Part shown: in pieces, positions 51,269-60,157 of the stretch
Layout of the letters: each line of letters starts with the position of its first letter
Position numbering within the stretch: the first letter of the stretch is position 1
Assembly: GCF_024494725.1 (NCBI RefSeq)
Contig: NZ_JANHDK010000001.1
Coordinates: 558,001 to 622,000, forward strand
DNA from: Haloplanus ruber
GTDB lineage: Archaea > Halobacteriota > Halobacteria > Halobacteriales > Haloferacaceae
Direction: 5' to 3'
Length of the DNA: 64,000 nucleotides
Notes under the pieces: model-generated
What the model was told of the DNA's origin: nothing
Databases searched by the model: none
The model's input: only the letters and a program-made list of their open reading frames with translations
Made by a program: the position numbers and the translations under genes

Positions 51269-51895
51269 TCAGGACCACTCGATCCGGAACACTTCCGTAT
51301 CGATCTCGTGACGGTCGGCCGCGTGGTGGTCGAACTGTCGGTCGAGGGAGAACTGCGCCGCGAAGGCGTGGGTCACCTCGCCGCCGTTGTCGGCCGCGAA
51401 CGCCTCGACGAACTCCCGGCTGCCGGCGTTGTGGACCGAATAGGAGACGTCGGCAATCTCGGCGGCCGTCGCCAGAAACGCCCGGTCGGCGTGTTCGTTG
51501 CCCGACTGCGCGCCGAACGGCGGGTTCATCACGACTGTCGTCGGCCCGTCCGGATCGACTGGGGCGCTGGTGGCGTCGCCCTGTACCCAGTGAATCTCCG
51601 TTCGGGTGCCGACCCGCCGCCTGTTTTCGCGGGCGACTTCCAGCGCGTCGCGGTCGAGTTCGACCCCGACCGCTCGCTCGGGGCCGCGCAGCGCCGCTCC
51701 GAGCGTGAACATCCCCGTCCCCGCGCCGAGGTCGACGACCGTCCGGCCCTGGATGTCGTCGTTGAGGTCGGCCACGTGAACCACGTGTGCGGCCAGTTCC
51801 GGCGGTGTCGGATACTGTTCGAGGGCGGCCTGCGGGTTCTCGAAGCCGGCGACGACGGCCAACTGCCCGGCGAGTCCAGCCTTGGTCGCCATCAT
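51269..51895 (-). CDS. METTL5-like N6-adenine methyltransferase
   Basis: A 208-residue class I methyltransferase from ATG 51895 (MMATKAGLAGQLAVVAGFEN). SAM motif: VVDLGAGTGMFTLGAALRG; acidic VGVELDRDALEVARENRRR; catalytic MNPPFGAQSGN (NPPF). LEQYPTPPELAAHVVH is the characteristic METTL5 start. METTL5 relatives methylate an adenosine in small-subunit rRNA, with Trm112 as activator in eukaryotes. A Trm112-like gene lies at 40499, so they could be partners (inference). Confidence 0.9.
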   Translation of the reverse strand: MMATKAGLAGQLAVVAGFENPQAALEQYPTPPELAAHVVHVADLNDDIQGRTVVDLGAGTGMFTLGAALRGPERAVGVELDRDALEVARENRRRVGTRTEIHWVQGDATSAPVDPDGPTTVVMNPPFGAQSGNEHADRAFLATAAEIADVSYSVHNAGSREFVEAFAADNGGEVTHAFAAQFSLDRQFDHHAADRHEIDTEVFRIEWS

Positions 51896-52087
51896 CGACC
51901 CACCGCCCCACGGGCCCAGGCCGTCCGTTTGTCCGTCGTCTGCCTCCGGGACCGTGTGGGTGTCATACTCGTCATAACATATTTTCTGGTTATACTAAAG
52001 TCTTTGCGAATACACAGTGGTAATCACGTCGGGCGGGACACACGGCTGTGGCTCGTCCGGCGCTCACACGCTCTCCACCGCATTCTC

Positions 52088-52651
52088 TCAGGCCGCACAC
52101 GACCAGACGCCACGGCCGTCTGTGCGGGCGGCCCGTTCGAGTGTGGCGTATCGGTCCCGCTCCCGGAACGAACTGTCGTAGAGTCTCGCGTGGCCGCGTT
52201 CGAGCAACGCAGCGTTGAACGACTCGCCGTCGACGCGGACGTACGCGAGCAGTCGGTCGTAGCCGCCGCGCCGGCCGGCCGCCGCGTCGAAGCGCAGGGT
52301 GACCGAACGGTCGGCGAGTCGCTCGACGGCGAAGGTCGTCGCCGCCTCGCCGTGGCGGCGGAGACAGCGACGACCCGTCTCGGTGTCGGGCACCCCCTCG
52401 AACTCCGCGGGGTCGTTCTCGACGTGGACCTCCGGCGTGTCGACCCCGAGCAGTCGTACCGTGTCGGTCCGCCCGTCCGGAAACCGCACGTCGAGTGTGT
52501 CGCCGTCGACCACGTCGGTTACGCGGACGGTCGTTTCGCTCGCGGGCGTCGCCGTCGTCGTCTCACCGGCGTCTGACGGGGCAGGTCCGACCCCGAGACA
52601 GCCGGCGCTCACGAGACAGAGTACGACGACGAGCGCACGACTCCGGTTCAC
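52088..52651 (-). CDS. lipoprotein thermonuclease-family (SNase-like) nuclease
   Basis: A 187-residue protein with a lipoprotein signal: MNRSRALVVVLCLVSAGC, lipobox cysteine C18, then a Thr/Glu-rich linker. The mature part is a staphylococcal-nuclease-like OB fold: VTDVVDGDTLDVRFPDG, RLLGVDTPEVH, CLRRHGEAATTFAVERL, GYDRLLAYVRVDG (catalytic Arg/Glu region). It is probably a membrane-anchored extracellular Ca2+-dependent nuclease. Start is GTG 52651. The 192-bp gap between it and the METTL5 gene holds only an AT-rich stretch at about 51965-52010 with a short ATAAC/GTTAT inverted repeat. Confidence 0.88.
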   Translation of the reverse strand: MNRSRALVVVLCLVSAGCLGVGPAPSDAGETTTATPASETTVRVTDVVDGDTLDVRFPDGRTDTVRLLGVDTPEVHVENDPAEFEGVPDTETGRRCLRRHGEAATTFAVERLADRSVTLRFDAAAGRRGGYDRLLAYVRVDGESFNAALLERGHARLYDSSFRERDRYATLERAARTDGRGVWSCAA

Positions 52652-52691
52652 GGCTGCTCGTCGGGCCGGGCGGGCAAAAGTGCCCCGTCGA

Positions 52692-54590
52692 TCACATCTC
52701 GGCGAGCGTATCGATGCCGAGCAGCCCCAAGCCGTTCTCGAACACCTGTGCAGTCGCGTCGGTCAGGACGAGACGCTCCGCTGCCGCGTCCTCGGCGTCG
52801 AGCACGCGGTTCTTGTGATAGAAGGAGTTGAACACGTGTGCCAGCTCCAGCAGGTAGCGGGCGAGAGGTGCGGCGTCGTATCGCTCCTCGCACCGCCCGA
52901 GCACGAGCGGGTAGCGGCCGAGGTGATGGAGCAGGTTGTGGTCGGTGTCGTTGAACGCCGCCGGATCGACGCCCTCGACGTCGGGGACCGTCTCCGCCGC
53001 ATCGAGAATGCTGTACGCGCGGGTGGTGGCGTACTGGACGTACGGGCCGGTGTCGCCCTCCAGCGAGACCGCCTCGTCGATATCGAAGGTGATGTCCTTG
53101 CCGCGGTTCGAGGCGACCATCCCGTATTTGACCGTCGCGAGCGCAATCTTGCGGGCGATGGTGTCGATCCCCTCCTCGGCAACGTCGCGACCCTTCTCCG
53201 CGACAATGTCGCGGGCGCGCTCCCGGGCCGCGTCGAGCACCTCGCGGACGGTGACGATCTGACCGCCGCGGGTCGACATACTCCCCTCGGGGAGGCTGAT
53301 CATCCCGTAGTCGATATGTTCGAGGTGGACGTCGTCGTACCCCATCTTCCGGGCGGCGACGAACAGTTGCTGGAAGTAGCGGTTCTGCTCGCTGGCGACG
53401 ACGTAGACCGACTGGTCGGCGCCGAGTTCGCTCACCCGGTACTCGATGGTTGCCAGGTCGCGGGTGCCGTAGACCGTCGAGCCGTCGGACTTGACGATGT
53501 AGAAGGCGTCGAAGTCGGCGTCCGCGACGCTTCCGGCCTCGTCGAGCAGCTCACGCGCCCGGTCCAGCGACGCGTCGACGGCCGCGGTCGACGGGTCGCC
53601 CGCCTCGCCGTACTCGTCGGCGTAGATCGGAATAAACACCGAGTCGTCCGGGCCGCGCATCGCCACGTCCTCGTCGAGGGCCTTCTCGACGACCCGGTCG
53701 TTCCACCCCTCACGGGCGTAGAAACTCTCACCCAGCCAGAGGTCGAAGTCGACGCCGAGTTCGGCGTAGACGCGCTTGAAGCGCTCGATGCTCGCCTCTC
53801 GGAACCGCTCCCAGCGCTCGACCGCCTGCTCGTCACCGCGTTCGAGGCGTGCGAACCACTCCTTGCCGTCGTCGACGTGGAACGCTCGCTCCTCGGCGAC
53901 CGCCTCACCGAACGCGTCGGTCACGGCGTCGAACTCCTCGACGTCCTCCAGCATCGAGTCCCGCTGTTCGAACTGCTGGTAGAGTTCCAGGAGGTGGGCG
54001 ATAGGGTCGTCCTCGAAGGCGGTCTCGTCGCCGAATTCGACGTACTCGTGGAGAAGGTTGCCGAACTGTGTCCCCCAGTCTCCGAGGTGGTTGTCACGGG
54101 TCACGTCGTGGCCCCGCGCCTCCAAGACGTTCATCAACGCGTCGCTGAGGATCGTGTTCCGCAGGTGACCCACGTGGAGCGGTTTGGCGATGTTCGGCGA
54201 GGAGACGTCGGCGACGATCCGGTCGGGGTCGTCCCGATCTCGCGTCCCGTAGGCCGCCCCTTCCGCGTCGATTGTCGACAGCGTTCGCAGAGCCATCTGG
54301 TCTACGTCGAGGTGGTAGTTGATGTGACCGTTCTCGACGGAGACCGAGGCGATTCCGTCGGGCAACCCGGCCTCGCGGTGCCGGTCGGCAATCTCCTCGG
54401 CGACCGCCATCGGGTTCGCCCCCGCGTCGGCCGCGATAGCAAAGGAAACCGCGGACGAGAACTCCCCTTTCTCCTCGTCGTCGAAGTCCTCCAACTCGAC
54501 GGTCGAGGGCTCGACGTCGCGGTCGTAGCCTGCATCGCCGACCGCGACGCGTATCCCCTCGAATAGCTCGCGCTTGATGGCTCCAAGCAT
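52692..54590 (-). CDS. argS: arginyl-tRNA synthetase
   Basis: A 632-residue class I synthetase from ATG 54590 (MLGAIKRELFEGIRVAVGDA). The ArgRS catalytic start VSSPNIAKPLHVGHLRNTIL has the HIGH motif (HVGH). GDWGTQFGNLLHEYVEFGDE, MSTRGGQIVTVREVL (KMSKS region, with MSTRGG) and the C-terminal DALR anticodon domain ending GLGLLGIDTLAEM complete the enzyme. It charges tRNA-Arg. The tRNA-Arg(CCG) gene is about 0.9 kb away at 55504. Confidence 0.97.
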   Translation of the reverse strand: MLGAIKRELFEGIRVAVGDAGYDRDVEPSTVELEDFDDEEKGEFSSAVSFAIAADAGANPMAVAEEIADRHREAGLPDGIASVSVENGHINYHLDVDQMALRTLSTIDAEGAAYGTRDRDDPDRIVADVSSPNIAKPLHVGHLRNTILSDALMNVLEARGHDVTRDNHLGDWGTQFGNLLHEYVEFGDETAFEDDPIAHLLELYQQFEQRDSMLEDVEEFDAVTDAFGEAVAEERAFHVDDGKEWFARLERGDEQAVERWERFREASIERFKRVYAELGVDFDLWLGESFYAREGWNDRVVEKALDEDVAMRGPDDSVFIPIYADEYGEAGDPSTAAVDASLDRARELLDEAGSVADADFDAFYIVKSDGSTVYGTRDLATIEYRVSELGADQSVYVVASEQNRYFQQLFVAARKMGYDDVHLEHIDYGMISLPEGSMSTRGGQIVTVREVLDAARERARDIVAEKGRDVAEEGIDTIARKIALATVKYGMVASNRGKDITFDIDEAVSLEGDTGPYVQYATTRAYSILDAAETVPDVEGVDPAAFNDTDHNLLHHLGRYPLVLGRCEERYDAAPLARYLLELAHVFNSFYHKNRVLDAEDAAAERLVLTDATAQVFENGLGLLGIDTLAEM

Positions 54591-54761
54591 TCTTCGGAAA
54601 TCCTCGCCCCTACTGCGGGATAAATCTCACTACATCGCCACCATCGAGGGTCCGTACGGACCGCTGTCCCCGTTTCCCGCCGAGTGTGTCTTCGGCGGTC
54701 TGCAACCGCTAGAACCGATGACCGCCGATCCGCCCTGGGTCCTGCACAGCGCCGCTCGCTC

Positions 54762-55142
54762 TCAGTCCCGCGTCGACACGCGGTGTGCCCGCGGGACGAA
54801 CACGAGGAAGGCGATCAGTCCCAGTGTCCAGGTCACGAACACGACCGACTCGCCGCCGTACCGCTGGGCCAACACCAGCGGACTCACGCTCGTTCCGAAC
54901 AGTCCCACCGCGTACCCCAGCCTATCCGCTCGGCGCTCGAACTCGAGCGGCGTCGCGCCAAGGGACAGGTCGAACGTGACGTAGAAATACGCCGCGCCGG
55001 CGTATATCGTCGCCGTCGCGAACGCCACGTACGGGCCGGTTCCGACCCCGGCGAACAGCCCGAGGGCGACGGCCGCTCCCACGCCGAGTGCCGCCGTGGC
55101 CGCCCGCCGTGGTGACACCGGACCGTCGGTGTCGCCGGTCAC
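54762..55142 (-). CDS. small haloarchaeal membrane protein
   Basis: A 126-residue protein with four hydrophobic helices: AALGVGAAVALGLFAGVG, VAFATATIYAGAAYFYVTF, RLGYAVGLFGTSVSPLVLA and VVFVTWTLGLIAFLVFVPR. The start is GTG 55142. No catalytic motif is seen. It is 4 bp past the stop of the helical gene at 55147 on the same strand, so the two form an operon. The function is unknown. Confidence 0.78.
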   Translation of the reverse strand: MTGDTDGPVSPRRAATAALGVGAAVALGLFAGVGTGPYVAFATATIYAGAAYFYVTFDLSLGATPLEFERRADRLGYAVGLFGTSVSPLVLAQRYGGESVVFVTWTLGLIAFLVFVPRAHRVSTRD

Positions 55143-55146
55143 GCGA

Positions 55147-55404
55147 TTACCCGGACGCCGCGCGTTCGGCGAGCAACTCGCGAGCGCGCTCTAGGTGTCG
55201 CGCCCGGGCGTCGTGAGTCGTCTCGGCGATGGTTCGTAGCTTGTATCGGACCCGACAGCGATAGCCGGCGTCTAGGCCCTCGCCGCGCCGGGCACGCTCC
55301 CAAAACGTCGCGGCGAGTTCGTCGAGTCGCCGTTCCTCGCCGGTGTCCGGTGGCTCCTCGATGGCGTCGAGTAACCGCCGGTTTACCTCCTCTAGCGTCC
55401 GCAT
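55147..55404 (-). CDS. small helical protein of unknown function
   Basis: An 85-residue protein from ATG 55404 (MRTLEEVNRRLLDAIEEPPD). It is nearly all helix with many charged residues (FWERARRGEGLDAGYRCRVR, ARHLERARELLAERAASG). A TTG start 27 nt upstream is also in frame. The minus-strand CTATTTGA about 24-31 nt before ATG 55404 supports the ATG as the leaderless start. Unknown function; first gene of a two-gene operon with the membrane protein. Confidence 0.72.
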   Translation of the reverse strand: MRTLEEVNRRLLDAIEEPPDTGEERRLDELAATFWERARRGEGLDAGYRCRVRYKLRTIAETTHDARARHLERARELLAERAASG

Positions 55405-55503
55405 ATCGCCCACTTGACGCTCGATACTCAAATAGCTTCAGCTGGATCGACACCGATGGGTGCGTGTCACGGACGCTACGCTGTCGCTCGGGGTCAGGAG
55501 AAA

Positions 55504-55576
55504 CGTCCCGGCGGCGATTTGAACGCCGGTCCCTGGCTCCGGAAGCCAAGAGGATAGTCCACTACCCTACCGGGAC
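55504..55576 (-). tRNA. tRNA-Arg (anticodon CCG)
   Basis: A 73-nt cloverleaf on the minus strand. Acceptor arms GTCCCGG and CCGGGAC pair over 7 bp, with discriminator G. The anticodon stem TTGGC/GCCAG encloses loop TTCCGGA, giving anticodon CCG (codon CGG). The T arm has GGCG/CGCC around TTCAAAT. There is no intron and no encoded CCA. CGG is a common Arg codon in this GC-rich genome. Confidence 0.93.
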
Positions 55577-55654
55577 ACGTCGACTCGATGTTGCCCGGAA
55601 TCACGTATATACCTATTGATCGGGCGCCGGTGCGGGACGGAGTGGCCCCTCCAC

Positions 55655-56908
55655 TCAAGGCCAGTTGCCGCGGTCGTCGGCGGCGTCGGCGACGCGGTCG
55701 ATGGCGACGACGTACGCGGCCGTCCGGAGGTTCGGTACGGCGGTCGACTCGTAGGTGTCGACCAGTCGGTCGAACGACTCAGTGACGACCCGTTCGAGTT
55801 CGTCGTTGACGCGCGCTTCGGTCCACGCGAACCGCTGTCGGTTCTGCACCCACTCGAAGTACGAGACGGTGACCCCCCCGGCGTTCGCCAGGATGTCGGG
55901 GACGACGTAGACATCGCGGTCGGTGAGAACATCGTCGGCGTTGGGGGTCAGGGGACCGTTGGCCGCCTCGACGATCACGTCGGCCTGCACGTCACGGGCA
56001 ATCTCCGCGTCGACGGCGTTCTCCAAGGCCGCGGGGACCAGCAGATCCACGTCCGCGGTCAGCAACGCCTCGTTCGTCAACTCCTCGTCGGCGTCGGAGT
56101 AGCCGACGACCGATCCGGTCTCGCGTTTGTGCCGCTTGACCGCCGCGGCATCGAGGCCGTCGGCGGCGTAGACGCCGCCGCGGGAGTCACTGACCGCGAC
56201 GACCGTCGCGCCTGCGGCGTCGAGGAGCGTCGCCGCGACCGATCCGGCGTTGCCGTAGCCCTGCACGGCGACCGTCGCGCCCTCGATGCCCCGTCCGAGG
56301 TAGTCGAAAACCTCCCGCGCGGCGAGCATCGTCGACCGACCCGTGGCCTCGACCCGACCGGCGCTTCCTCCGGAGGACGGTGACTTCCCGGTAACGACGC
56401 CGGGTTCGGTCGTCCGTTCGAGGGTCTCGTAGGTGTCCTTGATCCAGTTCATCTCCCGCTGACCGGTGTTGACGTCGGGCGCGGGGATGTCCCGATCCGC
56501 GCCGACGAGTGGCCGGAGTTCGGTCGCGAACGCACGCGTAATCCGTTCGAGTTCCGTCTCGGAGTAGGACCGAGGGTCGAACGCGATGCCACCTTTCGCC
56601 CCCCCGTACGGGATGTCGACCACGGCGCACTTGTACGCCATCCACCCCGACAGCGCCGTCACCTCGTCCTGGGTGACGTTCGGGTGGTATCGGATGCCGC
56701 CCTTGTACGGCCCGCGGTCCCCGTTGAACTGGACGCGGTAGGCGCGGAACTGCTCGACCGATCCGTCGTCCATCTCCACCGAGAGCGTCGTCTCCAAGAC
56801 ACGCTCGGGGCGTTTGAGTCGCTCGATCACGTCCGGGCCGGCGTCGAGGTAGGCCGCGGCGTCGTCGATCTGTTCCTGGAGACTCTCGAACGGGTTGATG
56901 TCCGCCAT
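55655..56908 (-). CDS. gdhA: glutamate dehydrogenase
   Basis: A 417-residue hexameric-type enzyme from ATG 56908 ([20 protein letters not shown]). Substrate-binding [20 protein letters not shown], catalytic region K93 and K105 in [47 protein letters not shown] (NAD(P) binding), ALENAVD and a Glu-Leu-Phe-Dehydrog type C-terminus. It interconverts glutamate and 2-oxoglutarate + ammonia. A stretch PSSGGSAGR replaces the usual PIIGGSYGR near residue 175. Confidence 0.96.
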   Translation of the reverse strand: MADINPFESLQEQIDDAAAYLDAGPDVIERLKRPERVLETTLSVEMDDGSVEQFRAYRVQFNGDRGPYKGGIRYHPNVTQDEVTALSGWMAYKCAVVDIPYGGAKGGIAFDPRSYSETELERITRAFATELRPLVGADRDIPAPDVNTGQREMNWIKDTYETLERTTEPGVVTGKSPSSGGSAGRVEATGRSTMLAAREVFDYLGRGIEGATVAVQGYGNAGSVAATLLDAAGATVVAVSDSRGGVYAADGLDAAAVKRHKRETGSVVGYSDADEELTNEALLTADVDLLVPAALENAVDAEIARDVQADVIVEAANGPLTPNADDVLTDRDVYVVPDILANAGGVTVSYFEWVQNRQRFAWTEARVNDELERVVTESFDRLVDTYESTAVPNLRTAAYVVAIDRVADAADDRGNWP

Positions 56909-56962
56909 CTGGCCCGCCGGTTTGCTCTCCTGCAATACAGACCTTTCGACGGTCCGGGACGC

Positions 56963-57790
56963 TCATTCCCACCCATCCGCCCGGTCGAGAATCCGTTCGG
57001 CCTGTGCCAGCAACGGCGCGTCGATCATCTCGCCGTCCACCTCGAAGACGCCACCCTCGGCCGCCTCGTCAGCGTCGAGCACCTGGCGGGCCCACGCGAC
57101 CCGTTCGGGGTCGGGGGCGAACCCTTCGACGACGACGGTGAGTTGGTCGGGGTGGATCACCATCTTCCCGTCGTAGCCGAGCGTGGCGGCGAACTCGCTC
57201 GACTCGCGGAGGCCCGAATCGTCGTCGAGGTCGGTGTGGACGGTGTCGACAGCGTCGACACCCCCCGCCCGCGCCGCCACGACGACCCGCTGGCGGGCGT
57301 ACAGCACCTCCGTTCCCGCGCCCGTACGGGTCGCGCCGAGGTCGGCAGCGAGGTCCTCGGCGCCGAAACAGAGCGCGTCGACCGCTGCAGCCGCCGCGAC
57401 TTCGCGTGCGTCGAGGACGCCAGTTGCCGTTTCGATCAGCGCGAGGATCGGCACCGACAGGTCGCGGGCGGCGAGCATCTCGCTGACGGTAGCTACCCGC
57501 TCGGCGGTCGCTTTCGGCACCATCACCGCGTCGAGACGCGACGACACGTCGACAAGCGCGTCGAGATCCGCGGCCGGCGACCGCCCGACACGGACGGCTA
57601 CCTCCGCGTTCACGGGGTCGAAGGTGGGGTCGGAAAGCAGGTCGCTAACGGCTTCGCGTGCCGCGTCAGCGTCGGTCGGCGCGACGGCGTCTTCCAGGTC
57701 GAACACGACCGTATCGGCGCCGGTGGCCGGTGCCGTGCGACACCGATCCGGGCGGTCACCCGGCGTGAACAGGACCGTTCGGCGGGCCAT
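56963..57790 (-). CDS. HpcH/HpaI aldolase, CitE-type CoA ester lyase
   Basis: A 275-residue protein from ATG 57790 (MARRTVLFTPGDRPDRCRTA). FTPGDRPDRC, FDLEDAVAPTDADAAREAV, VMVPKATAERVATV, LALIETATGVLDAREVAAA and GAEDLAADLGATR are the CitE/MclA blocks with Mg2+-binding Glu and Asp. Relatives cleave citryl-CoA, malyl-CoA or methylmalyl-CoA. In haloarchaea a CitE-like protein acts in the methylaspartate cycle, but which ester this one uses is open. Confidence 0.9.
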   Translation of the reverse strand: MARRTVLFTPGDRPDRCRTAPATGADTVVFDLEDAVAPTDADAAREAVSDLLSDPTFDPVNAEVAVRVGRSPAADLDALVDVSSRLDAVMVPKATAERVATVSEMLAARDLSVPILALIETATGVLDAREVAAAAAVDALCFGAEDLAADLGATRTGAGTEVLYARQRVVVAARAGGVDAVDTVHTDLDDDSGLRESSEFAATLGYDGKMVIHPDQLTVVVEGFAPDPERVAWARQVLDADEAAEGGVFEVDGEMIDAPLLAQAERILDRADGWE

Positions 57791-57826
57791 ATCGAGGGCT
57801 GGGCGGCCCGGGACATCAATCCCGGG

Positions 57827-58225
57827 TCAGAGGAGGACGACGCCGACCGTGGCCAGGTTGAGGACGGCGGCCACGGTCCACGGGAGCGCCAGGCCGACGG
57901 GAATGAGACCGTAGTACGCGGCGGGTAGGACGGCTCGCCCGGCGAGGCCGACGCCGACGGCAACGCCCTTCAGCGTGACGAGCGCAGGGAGCGTCCCGAT
58001 ATCGGCGATGAGGCCGGCGGCGACGGGGTTGAGTTCGGTCAGGCCGAGACGGAGGCCGACGACGGTGAGCGCGACGTCGAGCGCGAGCGCCCCGAGCGCG
58101 CACGCCCAGAGCCAGGTCGTGTACGCCGTCGTCCGGGCGGCGACGGTGGCGACGTACGCACCGCCGACCGACGGGCCGACCGTCTCCGGACGCCGGCTGT
58201 TCGCGGAGTCCGTGTTGGTTGCCAT
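57827..58225 (-). CDS. DUF5658-type small membrane protein
   Basis: A 132-residue protein from ATG 58225 (MATNTDSANSRRPETVGPSV). A 30-residue soluble N-terminus precedes three hydrophobic segments: WLWACALGALALDVALTVVG, IADIGTLPALVTLKGVAVGV and LIPVGLALPWTVAAVLNLAT. The pattern DVALTVVGLRLGLTELNPVA (D-T-x-G-E-NP) fits DUF5658. Unknown function. Confidence 0.78.
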   Translation of the reverse strand: MATNTDSANSRRPETVGPSVGGAYVATVAARTTAYTTWLWACALGALALDVALTVVGLRLGLTELNPVAAGLIADIGTLPALVTLKGVAVGVGLAGRAVLPAAYYGLIPVGLALPWTVAAVLNLATVGVVLL

Positions 58226-58318
58226 ACCGATGCCACAGCAACGTCCCCCGTGAGTATACGCCGCATACGCGGCGGAAACGACTCATTACCGGGGGCAACA
58301 CGCCGAGCGATGGCCGGG

Positions 58319-59167
58319 TCAGTCGAGTGCCGACTCCAACCGCTCGATCAGCGACGCGTTACCGAGGTGGGTCGGCGTCCGGTCGTGGAGGCCGTCGGGA
58401 TCGACGTCGAGTATCGAGCCGTCGCCGTCGGAGGTCCGGCCGCCCGCCGCCCGGATCACGTATCCCACGGGGTTGGCCTCGAACTGGAGGCGGAGTTTGC
58501 CCTCGGGCGCCGATTCGAGGCCGGGGTAGGCGAACACCCCGCCGTAGGTGAGCACCTGGTTCACGTCGCCGATCATCGCCCCGCCGTAGCGGAGTTTGAG
58601 TTCGTTCTCGACCGACTCGGCGTAGGCCACAAAGTCGTCTGGCCAGTCGGGGACCCGTCCACCGAAGCCGTAGACGGTCGGGTCCGCAGGGAGGGTCACG
58701 TCCTCGCGGAGCGTCGTCGCCGTGCCGTCCTCGATCAGGTACTCGGTTGCAGACTCATCCTCCGCGAAGACCATCGTGGTGAGGGGGCCATAGAGGACAT
58801 AGCCCGCGGCGATCAGATCCCGCCCCCGAGCGGGCAACGGGGCGTCGTAGACGCCGACGATGGTGCCCATGACGTTGTTGGGCTTGAGGTTCGAGGAGCC
58901 GTCAAGGGGATCGACCGCAACCGAGAGCCCCTCACCCGTGTCGACGACCGATGCCCGCTCCTCGCTGGCGTACTCGCCGACACCGTCGATCCCGCCGAGG
59001 CGGTCTTCGAGCAGGTCGTCGGCGTACTCGTCGGCCGCCAACCGCCGATCACCGGTGGGGTTCTCGGCCTCGGACTTCTCGCGGCGGCCGGGCAACCCCG
59101 CGCGGATCTCCGGGGCGGTCGCAGCGACCGTCTCACGGATCGTGGCGACGGCGTCGTCCCGGCGCAT
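58319..59167 (-). CDS. fbp: class 1 fructose-1,6-bisphosphatase
   Basis: A 282-residue protein from ATG 59167 (MRRDDAVATIRETVAATAPE). It shows the FBPase metal and phosphate sites: VSVAVDPLDGSSNLKPNNVM-like block (SVAVDPLDGSSNL), GTIVGVYDAPLPARGRDLIA, and a late KLRLQFEANPVGYVIRAAGG. It is the class I enzyme type seen in haloarchaea rather than the archaeal bifunctional FBPA/P. It dephosphorylates FBP in gluconeogenesis. Its start overlaps the fba stop by 1 base (TGATG). Confidence 0.94.
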   Translation of the reverse strand: MRRDDAVATIRETVAATAPEIRAGLPGRREKSEAENPTGDRRLAADEYADDLLEDRLGGIDGVGEYASEERASVVDTGEGLSVAVDPLDGSSNLKPNNVMGTIVGVYDAPLPARGRDLIAAGYVLYGPLTTMVFAEDESATEYLIEDGTATTLREDVTLPADPTVYGFGGRVPDWPDDFVAYAESVENELKLRYGGAMIGDVNQVLTYGGVFAYPGLESAPEGKLRLQFEANPVGYVIRAAGGRTSDGDGSILDVDPDGLHDRTPTHLGNASLIERLESALD

Positions 59168-59979
59168 CAGTCGCTCGCTTCGACGGCGCCGGTCGCCGCG
59201 AGGGCCTCGTCGACGGACGCGTCCTCGAAAATGACCGCTTCGAGGCCGTCGAGGATGGCCTCAGGGTTCTCCCGCTGGAAGACGTTGCGGCCGACCGCCA
59301 AGCCGTTGGCGCCCGCGTCCATCGCTTCCCGTACCGTCGAGAGGAACGCTTCGTCGCTCGTCTTCGACCCGCCGCTCATCACGACCTTCATGTCGCCCGC
59401 ACTGTCGACGGCCCACTCCATTGCGTCGGCCGAGCCGGGATATTTCACCTTCGCGATGTCGGCACCGAGTTCGAGACCCAGGCGGGAGGCGTAGGCGATG
59501 GTCCCGGGACTCGTGTCGTCTTTCAGCCCTTGGCCACGCGGGTACGACCACATCACGACGCCCATGTCGTGGTCACGGGCCGCCTCCTGTGCCTGTCGGA
59601 ACTCCTCGAACATCTCGACCTCGTGGTTCGATCCGCCGTAGACGGTGAAGCCGATGGCGTCGGCGCCGAGTTCGGCCGCGTAGTCGACCGACCAGTTGAC
59701 CGACGAGTCTGGCTCGCCCATCCAGAGGTTGCTCGTCCCGTTCAGCTTCGCCAGCAGGGACACGTCGTCCTCGTAGGACGGGTAGTACGCCTCGGCGACG
59801 CCCTTCTGGACCGCGACGGCGGTCACCGCGCCGTGGGTGGCCACGTCGAACACCGTCGCGGGGTCAGTCGTCTCCGGCACCGGTTCGAAGTCGACCGGGC
59901 CGTGTTCGAGGCCGTGGTCGTACGCGAGGATTAGTGCCTTGCCGTCACGAGTGATCGCGGAGTCAGCGCCGGGAATCAT
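59167..59979 (-). CDS. fba: class I fructose-bisphosphate aldolase, archaeal type
   Basis: A 270-residue DhnA/FBA-I-family protein from ATG 59979 (MIPGADSAITRDGKALILAY). ILAYDHGLEHGPVDF is the N-terminal catalytic block; the Schiff-base Lys lies in ADIAKVKYPGS; VVMSGGSKTSDEAF binds phosphate. It makes fructose-1,6-bisphosphate from triose phosphates. It forms an operon with fbp downstream, coupling the two reactions of gluconeogenesis. Confidence 0.93.
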   Translation of the reverse strand: MIPGADSAITRDGKALILAYDHGLEHGPVDFEPVPETTDPATVFDVATHGAVTAVAVQKGVAEAYYPSYEDDVSLLAKLNGTSNLWMGEPDSSVNWSVDYAAELGADAIGFTVYGGSNHEVEMFEEFRQAQEAARDHDMGVVMWSYPRGQGLKDDTSPGTIAYASRLGLELGADIAKVKYPGSADAMEWAVDSAGDMKVVMSGGSKTSDEAFLSTVREAMDAGANGLAVGRNVFQRENPEAILDGLEAVIFEDASVDEALAATGAVEASD

Positions 59980-60003
59980 GTATAGAACGTTCCGGTCAAA
60001 TCA

Positions 60004-60012
60004 CACATAAAG
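60004..60012 (-). promoter_or_regulatory. TATA-like box of the fba-fbp operon
   Basis: The minus-strand CTTTATGTG lies 25-33 nt before ATG 59979, the leaderless spacing. Other AT-rich bases are few in the 178-bp gap; nothing else was seen in it except the divergent SDR promoter. Confidence 0.5.
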
Positions 60013-60157
60013 CGTGTGGTCGTGGATCGAGCGGGCGGACTCTCTCCACGCGTCACTACGTGCATCGTGATTCGTCTCGGGATCGGTCGAGTCGGGTTTG
60101 CTTTCCAGCGTTGTCGGCCCCACAGTTTTAGGAGCGTTCACTCTGTCATCTCTCGGG

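Noticed and set aside
52299..54566. A very long open frame (755 codons) on the plus strand opposite argS
   Set aside because: It is antisense to a clear ArgRS with all motifs, and its translation has no recognisable domain. GC-rich coding regions give long antisense frames.
54591..54761. Possible small RNA or gene between argS and the membrane gene
   Set aside because: No start with a plausible codon pattern, no strong hairpin and no tRNA-like fold was found in this 171-bp gap.
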